NCBI GenBank assembly: GCA_014156375.1
Contig: RQJH01000005.1
Coordinates: forward strand, 372,001 to 436,000
Direction of reading: 5' to 3'
DNA length: 64,000 bases
Origin: Enterobacteriaceae bacterium 89
Lineage (GTDB): Bacteria; Pseudomonadota; Gammaproteobacteria; Enterobacterales; Enterobacteriaceae
Shown in pieces: positions 7,909-16,262 of this stretch. The position numbers and the translations under genes were made by a program. Positions within the stretch are counted from its first letter, which is position 1; every line of letters begins with the position of its first letter. Under the pieces are notes generated by a model. That model was not told the origin of the DNA. It worked only from the letters and a program-made list of their open reading frames with translations, and did no database searches.

Positions 7909-9165
7909 ATGACCACATTTGAGACCAACACCGCGCCTGCTGAGGCAAGCAGTGAGGGGACCCGCACGCCCGAAAAGGCGGTGCGCTGGGCGATCCCTCT
8001 GTCGCTGCTGGCCTGCGTGCTGCTGGCATTTTTCGACAAAATCAGCATAGCGGCGCTGTTTTCCGACGCCCATTTCCAGCAGGCGATGGGGATCGGTTTT
8101 GACACCACGCGCCTGGGTATTCTGATGAGCGCTTTTCTGCTGAGCTACGGCTTTTCCTCCGTTTTTTTAAGCGGTCTGGGCGACAAAATTGCGCCGCTGC
8201 GTCTGCTGACCGGGATGATGGCGGTATGGTGCGTGCTGATGGTGGCGATGGGCTTTACCCATAACTACACGACGATGATTGTGCTGCGCATTCTGCTCGG
8301 CGTGGCGGAGGGACCGCTGTTCCCGTTGGCATTCGCGATTGTTCGTCATAACTTCCCGGCGCATCTCCAGGCGCGCGCCACCATGCTGTGGCTATTGGGA
8401 ACACCTGTCGGTGCCGCGATTGGTTTTCCGCTGTCCATTTGGCTGCTGAATACCTTCGGCTGGCAGAGCACCTTCTTTGTGATGGCGATGCTCACCGTGC
8501 CGGTACTGCTGTTTGTGCGCATTGGCCTGCGTGGGATCCGCCTCGATGCGAAACCGGCCACGTCACAGGCCTCTCAGGATGAACGACGTGCGGCGCGGCG
8601 CGAGCTGTTTGTCAGCCCGCACTTTTGGATCATATGCATCTTCAACATCGCTTTTCTCACCTACCTGTGGGGCATCAACGGCTGGCTGCCGGGCTACCTG
8701 ATCAAAGGCAAAGGTATTCATCTTGAGCATGCGGGCTGGCTGTCATCGATGCCGTTCATCGCCATGCTGGCGGGTGAGGTGATTGGTGCCTGGCTCTCGG
8801 ACAGGGTCGATAAGCGTGCGGCTGCCTGTTTTATTTCAATGGCAGGGGCGGCTATGGGGCTCACGGCCGTGATGCACCTCGATACTCCGCTGACCATTAT
8901 CGCGGCGATGAGCTTCAGCACCTTCATGTGGGGTACCGGTGCGCCCAACATTTTCGCGCTGCTGGCAAAAGCGACCCATCCAAGGGTGAGCGCCACGGCG
9001 GGCGGCATTTTTAACGGGTTGGGAAACTTTGCGGGCGCGCTGTCGCCAGCGGTGATGGGCGCACTCATTGCCTTCACCCACAGCATGGATTCCGGGCTGA
9101 TTTTTCTGGCGGTGATGGCGGCGGTGGGCTGCCTCCTGTTACTGCCGCTGCTGAGACGTTACTGA
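7909..9165 (+). CDS. MFS transporter, second ACS-type permease
   Basis: A 418-residue, about 12-helix major facilitator with a hydrophilic N-terminal tail of about 25 residues. It carries ACS-branch features like those of the divergent transporter at 855-2069 (FDKISIAALF after helix 1, RILLGVAEGPLFPL after helix 4). A strong Shine-Dalgarno (GGGGGAG) precedes the ATG. Being inside the operon, it is the likelier main importer of the substrate; the divergent paralogue may carry an intermediate or a related acid. The two look clearly diverged rather than recently duplicated. Confidence 0.88.
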   Translation: MTTFETNTAPAEASSEGTRTPEKAVRWAIPLSLLACVLLAFFDKISIAALFSDAHFQQAMGIGFDTTRLGILMSAFLLSYGFSSVFLSGLGDKIAPLRLLTGMMAVWCVLMVAMGFTHNYTTMIVLRILLGVAEGPLFPLAFAIVRHNFPAHLQARATMLWLLGTPVGAAIGFPLSIWLLNTFGWQSTFFVMAMLTVPVLLFVRIGLRGIRLDAKPATSQASQDERRAARRELFVSPHFWIICIFNIAFLTYLWGINGWLPGYLIKGKGIHLEHAGWLSSMPFIAMLAGEVIGAWLSDRVDKRAAACFISMAGAAMGLTAVMHLDTPLTIIAAMSFSTFMWGTGAPNIFALLAKATHPRVSATAGGIFNGLGNFAGALSPAVMGALIAFTHSMDSGLIFLAVMAAVGCLLLLPLLRRY

Positions 9166-9175
9166 GGAGAATGTC

Positions 9176-9706
9176 ATGACTGATTCAACCGTAACCCCTA
9201 AATCAGGCATCAAACCTGACCATCTGACCATGGAAGAGTGGATCGAGTCGCGCATTGCGCGTTTCGAAGGCCGTAAATACGACTGGAACGCGCTGAAGTT
9301 CCAGGCTGATTTTGACCCAAAATACCGCCGCGCGCAGATGCGCTATATCGGCACCGGGGCAACGGGCGTAGCGAACGACACCAACACCGTTCAGGCGGAT
9401 CACTTTACCTTCTCCACCATGGTGCTGCCGTCGAAGTGCGAAGGGCCGCTTCACCTGCACGATGATGTAGAAGAGGTGTTCTTTATGCTTAAAGGGCAAA
9501 TCACGCTGATGATTCAGGACGGCGACAGCTACACCGAAACCGTGCTGCGCGAGCGTGACCTGATTTCCGTTCCTGCGGGGATCTATCGCGGGCTGTTCAA
9601 CCACGGCGAAGAAGAGGCGCTGATGTGCGTCATGCTGGGGACCAACAAGCCGGAAATCCCAACCTATCCGTCCGATCATCCGCTGTCGAAAGTGAAGCGG
9701 AACTAA
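9176..9706 (+). CDS. Cupin-domain protein
   Basis: A 176-residue single-cupin protein. Cupin motif 1 is intact with H93, H95 and E99 (PLHLHDDVEE ... KGQ). In motif 2 (VPAGIYRGLFNH) the usual metal-binding histidine position is Arg138, with another His at 143, so metal binding may be unusual or use three ligands. Possible roles are an isomerase, a lyase, a dioxygenase-like step on the ring-cleavage product, or a small-molecule sensor. It lies 10 bp after the transporter and 9 bp before the hydrolase gene, clearly in the same operon. Confidence 0.8.
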   Translation: MTDSTVTPKSGIKPDHLTMEEWIESRIARFEGRKYDWNALKFQADFDPKYRRAQMRYIGTGATGVANDTNTVQADHFTFSTMVLPSKCEGPLHLHDDVEEVFFMLKGQITLMIQDGDSYTETVLRERDLISVPAGIYRGLFNHGEEEALMCVMLGTNKPEIPTYPSDHPLSKVKRN

Positions 9707-9715
9707 GGGGGCACG

Positions 9716-10486
9716 ATGACGGGTTTTCGTGAACAGGGAAGCGGCGTTCCGCTGATGCTGCTGCACGGTATCAGCTCCGGCGCGGCTTCCTGGCATAAGC
9801 AGATGGCGCTGAAGGGGTTTCGCGTGATGGCGTGGGACATGCCCGGTTATGGCGAAAGCCCGATGCTGGCAGTGGAGCGACCGAACGCCGGTGATTATGC
9901 CGATGCGCTGGCGGCGATGCTTGACAGGACTGGCGTCTGGCAGGTGGTGCTGGTGGGCCATTCTCTGGGGGCGCTGGTTGCCAGCGCCTTTGCGGCGAAG
10001 TACCCGGAGCGCGTGCTGTATCTGGTACTGGCGGATGCCGCGCAGGGCTACGGACAGGCAACACCGGAGCAGCGCGAGCAGGTTTGGCGCAGCCGTGAGC
10101 AGCAGATGGCGCTGGGCGGCGAAATCATGGCGCAAACCCGCGCCGCGAATCTGCTGCGCTCCGGCGCTCGGGTGGAGGATATCGCTACCGTCGCATCGGG
10201 GATGCGCAAGCTGCGTTCGGAAGGCTATCTCGCGGCGGCGTGGATGCTGGTACATGACGATATTCACGGCTGGCTGAAGCGCTATTCCGGCAGTTTTGAG
10301 GTCTGGTGCGGCGAGCAGGATGCCATTACCCAGCCTGAGCTGGTGCAGGGATTAGCGCTGCGTTATGGCATGCCCTTTATTGCCATTCTGCAGGCCGGGC
10401 ACGCCAGCTATCTCGATAACGACAAGATTTTCAATCAACAGCTTTTACGCATTAACGAAGAGGTGCGCGATGAATGCACAAATTGA
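9716..10486 (+). CDS. Alpha/beta-fold hydrolase
   Basis: A 256-residue alpha/beta hydrolase. The oxyanion-hole segment is LLHGISSG, the nucleophile elbow GHSLG places Ser83, and the rest of the triad is probably Asp202 (GEQDAI) and His229 (AGHASYL). Size and context resemble the C-C hydrolases that act on meta-cleavage products (MhpC / BphD type), though ester or lactone hydrolysis is equally possible. Its 3' end overlaps the next SDR gene by 17 bp in another frame. Confidence 0.87.
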   Translation: MTGFREQGSGVPLMLLHGISSGAASWHKQMALKGFRVMAWDMPGYGESPMLAVERPNAGDYADALAAMLDRTGVWQVVLVGHSLGALVASAFAAKYPERVLYLVLADAAQGYGQATPEQREQVWRSREQQMALGGEIMAQTRAANLLRSGARVEDIATVASGMRKLRSEGYLAAAWMLVHDDIHGWLKRYSGSFEVWCGEQDAITQPELVQGLALRYGMPFIAILQAGHASYLDNDKIFNQQLLRINEEVRDECTN

Positions 10487-11264
10487 AGGGCGCATAGCGG
10501 TAGTCACCGGCGGTTCTTCTGGCATTGGCTTTGAAACCCTGCGCCTGCTGCTCGGTGAGGGAGCGAAGGTTGCTTTCTGTGGTCGCGACCAGGACCGGTT
10601 AGCCAGCGCGCATTCGGCGCTGCAAAACGAATATCCCCACGGGGAGATTTTTTCTTACCGCTGCGACGTGCTGAACGCCAGTGAGGTGCAGGCTTTTGCG
10701 GACGCTGTGAAAGCCCGCTTCGGCGCGGCGGACATGCTCATTAATAACGCCGGACAAGGTTACGTGGCGCACTTTCAGGACACTCCACGCGAGGCGTGGC
10801 TGCATGAAGCTGAGCTTAAGCTTTTCGGTGTGATTAACCCGGTGCAGGCGTTTCAGCCTTTGCTGGAACAGTCCGACATTGCCTCCATTACCTGCGTGAA
10901 CTCGCTGCTGGCGCTGCAGCCAGAGGAACACATGATTGCCACCTCTGCCGCTCGTGCGGCGCTGTTGAATATGACGCTCACGCTTTCTAAAGAGCTGGTG
11001 AGCAAAGGCATCCGCGTGAATTCCATTTTGCTCGGCATGGTGGAATCCGGACAGTGGCAGCGCCGCTTTGAGAACCGCGCGGACAAACGTCAGAGCTGGC
11101 CGGAGTGGACTGCAGATATCGCCCGCAAACGCGGCATTCCTATGGCGCGCCTCGGCAAGCCGCAGGAGCCCGCGCATGCGCTGTTATTTCTGGCCTCGCC
11201 GCTGGCCTCATTTACCACCGGGGCTGCGCTGGACGTTTCCGGTGGCTTCTGCCGCCATCTGTAA
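10470..11264 (+). CDS. SDR-fold protein lacking catalytic Tyr and Lys
   Basis: A 264-residue Rossmann protein of the SDR superfamily. It has the cofactor motif TGGSSGIG (13-20), NNAG at 92-95 and a C-terminal SDR signature ending DVSGGF. Ser145 aligns with the catalytic serine, but the usual YxxxK is replaced by T158-S-A-A-R162. So it is either a non-oxidoreductase SDR (lyase, isomerase or binding protein) or uses other residues. I place the start at the ATG at 10470, 17 bp inside the hydrolase gene; a longer open frame begins at 10365 but overlaps that gene far more. Compare the intact SDR at 4142. Confidence 0.82.
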   Translation: MNAQIEGRIAVVTGGSSGIGFETLRLLLGEGAKVAFCGRDQDRLASAHSALQNEYPHGEIFSYRCDVLNASEVQAFADAVKARFGAADMLINNAGQGYVAHFQDTPREAWLHEAELKLFGVINPVQAFQPLLEQSDIASITCVNSLLALQPEEHMIATSAARAALLNMTLTLSKELVSKGIRVNSILLGMVESGQWQRRFENRADKRQSWPEWTADIARKRGIPMARLGKPQEPAHALLFLASPLASFTTGAALDVSGGFCRHL

Positions 11265-11273
11265 GGACGCATC

Positions 11274-12044
11274 ATGAAAAAGATCATGCTTATTGGTTTT
11301 GGTGCGATGGCACAGGCGGTGATTGAGCGCCTGCCAGATGGCGTCGCTATTGGCTGGATTGTGGCGCGTGAGTCGCATCATGCGGCGATTCGTCAGCGCT
11401 TTGGCGATGCGGTTGTCGCACTGAGTTCGCCGTCAGACTGCTTAGAAACGCCCGATCTGGTGCTGGAATGTGCCAGCCAGCAGGCGGTTGTGCAGTATGG
11501 CGAAGACGTTTTACGTCGCGGCTGGCATCTGGCAGTGATTTCTACCGGTGCGCTGGCAGATAGCGCGCTGGAACAGCGTCTGCACAGCGCGGGCGGCAAA
11601 CTGACGCTGCTCTCCGGGGCGGTGGCGGGTATCGATGGTCTGGCGGCGGCGAAAGAGGGCGGGCTTGAGCGCGTCACCTATCAGTCACGCAAAAGCCCGG
11701 CCAGCTGGCGCGGGAGCTACGCCGAGGAGCTCATTGATCTGAATGCAGTGTCCCAGGCGCAAATCTTCTTTGAAGGCAGTGCTCGCGAGGCGGCGCGGTT
11801 GTTTCCAGCCAATGCCAACGTGGCAGCCACCGTGGCGCTCGGCGGTATCGGGATGGATGAGACGCGCGTTCAACTGATGGTCGACCCGGCGACAAAGCGC
11901 AACACTCACACGCTGCACGTCGAAGGCGTGTTCGGTGAATTCCACCTGGAACTGAGCGGCCTGCCGCTTGCCAGCAACCCGAAAACCTCCACCCTTGCGG
12001 CACTCAGTGCGGTACGCGCCTGCCGTGAACTGGCACAACGCTAA
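11274..12044 (+). CDS. L-aspartate dehydrogenase-like protein
   Basis: A 256-residue member of the aspartate dehydrogenase (AspDH / NadX) family: NAD(P)-dependent interconversion of L-aspartate with iminoaspartate or oxaloacetate plus ammonia. It has an N-terminal dinucleotide motif LIGFGAMAQAV, the family stretch SGAVAGIDGLAAA near 114-126, H212 and H215 in the active-site region, and the C-terminal signature NPKTSTLAALSAVRA. The biosynthetic NadX role is unlikely in an enterobacterium, which makes NAD through NadB, so here it probably handles an amino or imino intermediate of the catabolic pathway. A homologue, PA3505 of Pseudomonas aeruginosa, was characterised as an AspDH (from memory). 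Confidence 0.85.
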   Translation: MKKIMLIGFGAMAQAVIERLPDGVAIGWIVARESHHAAIRQRFGDAVVALSSPSDCLETPDLVLECASQQAVVQYGEDVLRRGWHLAVISTGALADSALEQRLHSAGGKLTLLSGAVAGIDGLAAAKEGGLERVTYQSRKSPASWRGSYAEELIDLNAVSQAQIFFEGSAREAARLFPANANVAATVALGGIGMDETRVQLMVDPATKRNTHTLHVEGVFGEFHLELSGLPLASNPKTSTLAALSAVRACRELAQR

Positions 12045-12053
12045 GGAGCCACC

Positions 12054-13523
12054 ATGGATGAGCTAAAGATATTTATTGGCGGCCGCTGGCAACACGGTGG
12101 CGGAAACCTGGTGCAGAGCCTTTTCCCCGCCGACGGTTCGCTTAACGCCACACTGCACGCAGCAAGTCTTGATGATCTCCAGGATGCTATCGAAGCCGGA
12201 GAACGCGCGTGGCGCGATCCAACCTGGCGCAACAGCCTGCCGCATGCCCGCGCGAAGATCCTGCATAAGGTGGCGGATCTGATTGAATCCCGCGTGGATG
12301 AACTGGCGCGGATGCAAAGTCGCGATAACGGTAAGCCGCTGGCGGAAGCTCGCGGGCTGGTGATGAGCGCCGCGGGAACCGCACGCTACTTTGCTGCCGC
12401 CTGCGAGCTGCTGGAAGGGGAACTGCCGACGCCGCGCCAGCCTGATTTGCTGACGCTGAGCCGCTATGAACCGCTTGGCGTGGTGGCAGCCATCACGCCA
12501 TGGAATTCACCGATTGCCAGCGAAATGCAAAAAGTCGCCCCGGCGATTGCTGCCGGTAACGCAGTGGTCCTCAAACCTGCAGAAGCCACGCCGCTGATGG
12601 CGCTGGAACTGGCGCGTATTTTTGAACAAGCAGGCCTGCCTGCCGGTCTGCTGAGCGTACTGCCGGGCAAAGGCTCGGTGATTGGCGATGCGCTGGCGCG
12701 CCACCCTAAGGTACGCAAAATATCTTTTACCGGGGGCACCACCACGGGCCGTCATCTGGCGCACATCGCGGCGGAAAAACTGATCCCTGCGTCGCTGGAG
12801 CTGGGGGGCAAATCCCCGACCATCGTGCTGGAAGACGCCGACCTCGAACAGGCAGCGCGTGGGATCTGCTATGGCATTTTTAGCTCGGCGGGGCAGGCGT
12901 GTATCGCAGGTTCGCGGCTGTTTATCCACGAGAGCCTTTACGCTCCGCTGATGGCGCGGCTGCTGGAATTAACGCGTGGTTTGCGCGTCGGGCATCCGTT
13001 TGTCGAGGGCACCCATATGGGGCCGTTGATCAACGATAAGCACCGTCAGAGCGTGCAGGAATATGTTGAGCTGGCGAAGCGTGAAGGAGGCCACGTGCTG
13101 TGCGGTGGAGAGAGCCCCGCCGATCCAAATCTGGCAAACGGCAGCTTCTTCCAGCCAACGATTATTGAAGGACTCACCAACAACGCGCGAGCCTGCCAGG
13201 AAGAGATCTTCGGCCCGGTGCTGGTAGCGATGCCGTTCAGCGATGAGGCCACGCTTATCCGCGAGGCTAACGACTCGGTTTACGGGCTGGCCGCGGGGAT
13301 CTGGACTCGCGACACCGGTCGCGCACTGCGCTTAAGCGAACAGTTGGAAGCAGGAACGGTGTGGATTAACACCTACAAAGTTTTTGCGATTTCGACTCCG
13401 TTCGGAGGCTTTAAAGAGAGCGGTCTGGGCCGCGAAAAGGGTATTCAGGGGCTGAAAGCCTGGATGCAGCAAAAGAGTATTTATCTGGCGACGGGTAACG
13501 GCGTCAACCACTGGTGCGACTGA
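12054..13523 (+). CDS. Aldehyde dehydrogenase
   Basis: A 489-residue NAD(P)-dependent aldehyde dehydrogenase. The catalytic Cys283 lies in GQACIAGSRLF and the general base Glu249 in LELGGKSP; the PWNSP and FTGG cofactor loops are present (149-153, 225-228). Full length for the family. Since the next gene encodes a ThDP-dependent decarboxylase-type enzyme, a simple reading is that a 2-oxo acid is decarboxylated to an aldehyde which this enzyme oxidises to the acid. Substrate unknown; the sequence is of the betaine / semialdehyde dehydrogenase type in general appearance. Confidence 0.92.
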   Translation: MDELKIFIGGRWQHGGGNLVQSLFPADGSLNATLHAASLDDLQDAIEAGERAWRDPTWRNSLPHARAKILHKVADLIESRVDELARMQSRDNGKPLAEARGLVMSAAGTARYFAAACELLEGELPTPRQPDLLTLSRYEPLGVVAAITPWNSPIASEMQKVAPAIAAGNAVVLKPAEATPLMALELARIFEQAGLPAGLLSVLPGKGSVIGDALARHPKVRKISFTGGTTTGRHLAHIAAEKLIPASLELGGKSPTIVLEDADLEQAARGICYGIFSSAGQACIAGSRLFIHESLYAPLMARLLELTRGLRVGHPFVEGTHMGPLINDKHRQSVQEYVELAKREGGHVLCGGESPADPNLANGSFFQPTIIEGLTNNARACQEEIFGPVLVAMPFSDEATLIREANDSVYGLAAGIWTRDTGRALRLSEQLEAGTVWINTYKVFAISTPFGGFKESGLGREKGIQGLKAWMQQKSIYLATGNGVNHWCD

Positions 13524-13536
13524 GAAAGGGTGTGCA

Positions 13537-15177
13537 ATGAGCGAAATGATTACCGTCGGCGACGCCATCGCCAGAACGCTGGAACAGTATCAGGTTGAGG
13601 CCATCTACGGCGTCATCTCCATTCACAATTTGCCGATCGCGGATGCGGTGGGGCAGCGCGGCAACATCCGTTTTGTGCCGGCACGCGGCGAAGCGGGTTC
13701 CGTCACGATGGCGGATGCCCATGGACGTTTTTCCGGCCTGGGCGTGGCGCTAACCAGCACCGGTGCGGGCGCAGGTAACGCCGTGGGGGCGCTGGTCGAA
13801 GCGATGAATGCCTGCACGCCGCTGCTGCATCTGACCGGACAGGTAGAGAAGGCCTGGCTCGATGCTGATACCGGTTTTATCCATGAAACCCGCGATCAGC
13901 TGACCTTCCTGAAGGCCAGTTCGAAACGAGCCTACCGTATCAGCAATGCTCATCAGGCAATAGCCATCCTGCACAAAGCGATTCAGGAAGCGCAAACGCC
14001 GCCGTGCGGGCCGGTTTCTGTGGAAATCCCGATTGATATTCAGGGCGCGAAAATTCCGCTGTCGCTGGTAACGGCACCGGTGAAACCCTCTTCGGTTTCA
14101 ACCGTTGATACTGCCGTTGTTGATGCGCTGTGGACGCAGCTTAAACAGGCGAAACAACCGCTTCTGTGGCTGGGCGGCGGTGCGCTGGAAAGCGTGGATG
14201 CGGTAAAAAGGTTGGCGGATGCGGGCATGACCGTTATCTCCAGCACCCACGCGCGCGGCGTGCTGCCGGACAGCCATCGCGCCAGCCTTCGGGCGTTTCA
14301 TAACTCGCCGTCGGTTGAGGCGCTTATCGCCGGGTGCGATTTTACGCTGGTTGCCGGTTCACGCCTGCGCAGCAACGAAACCCGCTCATGGACGTTGGAG
14401 CTGCCGCATCCACGCGTGCAAATTGATATCGACCCGGCCGCGGCGAGCCGTAACTACATGATGGACAACACCGTTATTGCTGACTGCTCTGCGCTGTTAG
14501 CGGCGCTGGCGGCGAAAACGCAGGGGCGCGAATGGGGGGATGCTCAATGGGATGCTCAGGTGCAGGAGGCGGTAGCCAAAGCCGAGCAGGGGCTACGCGA
14601 ACAATGCGGTGCCTACGCGAAACTCAACGATGCTATCGAAAAGACGCTGCCGAAGGATGGTCTGCTGGTGCGCGATATCACCGTGTCCGGCAGCCTGTGG
14701 GGCAGCCGACTGTTCCGCGCCAACGGCCCGCTGATGAACATTCACTCTCTGGCCGGGGCGATTGGTATGGGCCTGCCGATGGCGATTGGCACCGCCATTG
14801 CGAATCCACAGCGTAAGGTGGTTGGGCTGGTCGGGGACGGTGGCCTGAGCCTGAATTTGGGTGAACTGGCGACGCTGGCGCAGGAGAAGGCCAACGTGAC
14901 GCTGCTGGTGATGAACGACGGCGGTTACGGCGTGATGCGCGGCATTCAGGATAAATATTTTGGCGGGCGGCAATATTATAACGAGCTGCATACGCCGGAC
15001 TTTACCCAACTGGCGCAGGCCATCGGCCTGCAGGCGTGGAGCATTGAGCGGGCGGAGGATTTTGATTCGGTGATGACGGAGGCGCTTTCCATGCCGGGGC
15101 CGTCGGTAGTGGAGGTGCGGATGGGGCAGATTGGCGCTCTGAAGTTTGCCGGGCCGCCGCAGAAGACGCTGTACTAA
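13537..15177 (+). CDS. Thiamine-diphosphate enzyme (decarboxylase/synthase type)
   Basis: A 546-residue ThDP-dependent enzyme of the acetolactate synthase / benzoylformate decarboxylase superfamily. It has an N-terminal Pyr domain with the cofactor-activating Glu52 (PARGEAGSV), a central domain, and a C-terminal PP domain with the metal/ThDP motif beginning GDGGLSLNLGEL (about residue 430) and ending MNDGGYG. The likely reaction is decarboxylation of a 2-oxo acid, or carboligation, in concert with the aldehyde dehydrogenase upstream (13-bp gap). It is the last gene of the island; a REP-type hairpin follows. Specificity cannot be read from sequence. Confidence 0.87.
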   Translation: MSEMITVGDAIARTLEQYQVEAIYGVISIHNLPIADAVGQRGNIRFVPARGEAGSVTMADAHGRFSGLGVALTSTGAGAGNAVGALVEAMNACTPLLHLTGQVEKAWLDADTGFIHETRDQLTFLKASSKRAYRISNAHQAIAILHKAIQEAQTPPCGPVSVEIPIDIQGAKIPLSLVTAPVKPSSVSTVDTAVVDALWTQLKQAKQPLLWLGGGALESVDAVKRLADAGMTVISSTHARGVLPDSHRASLRAFHNSPSVEALIAGCDFTLVAGSRLRSNETRSWTLELPHPRVQIDIDPAAASRNYMMDNTVIADCSALLAALAAKTQGREWGDAQWDAQVQEAVAKAEQGLREQCGAYAKLNDAIEKTLPKDGLLVRDITVSGSLWGSRLFRANGPLMNIHSLAGAIGMGLPMAIGTAIANPQRKVVGLVGDGGLSLNLGELATLAQEKANVTLLVMNDGGYGVMRGIQDKYFGGRQYYNELHTPDFTQLAQAIGLQAWSIERAEDFDSVMTEALSMPGPSVVEVRMGQIGALKFAGPPQKTLY

Positions 15178-15189
15178 GACGACTTTATT

Positions 15190-15214
15190 GCCCGGCAGCG
15201 CTGCGCCACCGGGC
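15190..15214. repeat. REP-type palindrome at the end of the island
   Basis: GCCCGG (15190-15195) and CCGGGC (15209-15214) pair around CAGCGCTGCGCCA, the form of an enterobacterial repetitive extragenic palindrome. It separates the convergent ThDP-enzyme and loiP genes. There is no T-run on either side, so it is not a standard terminator. A related unit lies at 18265-18291. Confidence 0.65.
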
Positions 15215-15223
15215 ATTCATGGT

Positions 15224-15982
15224 TTACTGGATCCCGTCCGCTTTCATGCGATCGCGAATATGCTGAGCGCGTTCGTCGGAAGCAGGGTGATCGTCAAGCA
15301 TTGAGCTTTGACGTCCCGCTTCCAGCTTCGCCAGCTTCTCAAAGCTGGTCGCCAGGCCAACCGGGTTGATCCCACGTTTGCGCAACAGATCGTAAGAATA
15401 GTCATCCGCTTCGGATTCCTGACGCTGGGAGAACTGAGCGTTCACCAGTTTCTCGCCAAGATCGCCGAGCTGCGACTGCGACAGGCTGCCAATCATGCCG
15501 CCAGCAGAGGCCGCCGCAACGCGAACCGCGTTGGTGCCAAGCTGAACCTGCATGCCTTTCTTCACGTGACCCAGCGCGACGTGACCCATTTCATGGCCGA
15601 TCACCGCTTCCACTTCGTTGTCGTTCATGATGTCCATCAGGCCGCTGTAGACGCGAATACAGCCGTTGGCCATCGCGAAGGCGTTCACGTCCTTGGTGAC
15701 ATACACCTTGTAGTTCACCGGCTGGCCGTTGATGTTATCCCCCAGCGCGGCGGCGATGGTGTTCAGGCGCTTAGCGTAGTCGCTTCCGGGCTGAGCAATC
15801 GTCGCTTTGCTGTCCATGTCTTTACAGGCCTGGTCGCTTAAGGCTTTCACCTGAGCGTCACTCAGGGTATAGGCCTGAAAAGCTTCGGCGCCGGAGCTCA
15901 TCAGACCGTTTGAATCCATGTTCTGACAGCCAGTCAGAACGCCAGCTATCCCAAAGGCTAACAATGCTGAGTGCAGTTTCAT
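15224..15982 (-). CDS. loiP: Outer-membrane lipoprotein metalloprotease (M48)
   Basis: LoiP (YggG), a periplasm-facing lipoprotein zinc protease linked to low-osmolarity and cell-envelope stress. The 252 residues equal the E. coli length. The signal peptide ends in lipobox LTGC; the M48 motif is [13 protein letters not shown] near residue 135, and the third zinc ligand is the Glu in [12 protein letters not shown]. It is convergent with the last island gene, and its neighbour on the other side is tktA, as in K-12, so the island inserted between loiP and speB. The 280 bp between the loiP and tktA starts hold both divergent promoters. Confidence 0.95.
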   Translation of the reverse strand: MKLHSALLAFGIAGVLTGCQNMDSNGLMSSGAEAFQAYTLSDAQVKALSDQACKDMDSKATIAQPGSDYAKRLNTIAAALGDNINGQPVNYKVYVTKDVNAFAMANGCIRVYSGLMDIMNDNEVEAVIGHEMGHVALGHVKKGMQVQLGTNAVRVAAASAGGMIGSLSQSQLGDLGEKLVNAQFSQRQESEADDYSYDLLRKRGINPVGLATSFEKLAKLEAGRQSSMLDDHPASDERAQHIRDRMKADGIQ

Positions 15983-16262
15983 CTTTATTATTCCGTTTCC
16001 AGGCTGTCGCCATTATCTGAATTATGCTGCCGGGCTAAGTGACCAGGCTGAATCAAAGTATAAAGAAAATAATAAGAAGGGCGTGAGGGGATTGCGCAAC
16101 GTCCAGGCACATTCCAGAGATTTCCCAGGCAGCGCGCGGATGCTCCATGTACATGGCCTGCCGCTTGGGTTACATTGTTCACACTTTTTCCGGCGTAGCC
16201 CAAAACGCGCGGTCGTCAAGCCGTTTTGTGCATGGCCTTCAACAGTCCGATCTGGAGTCAAA

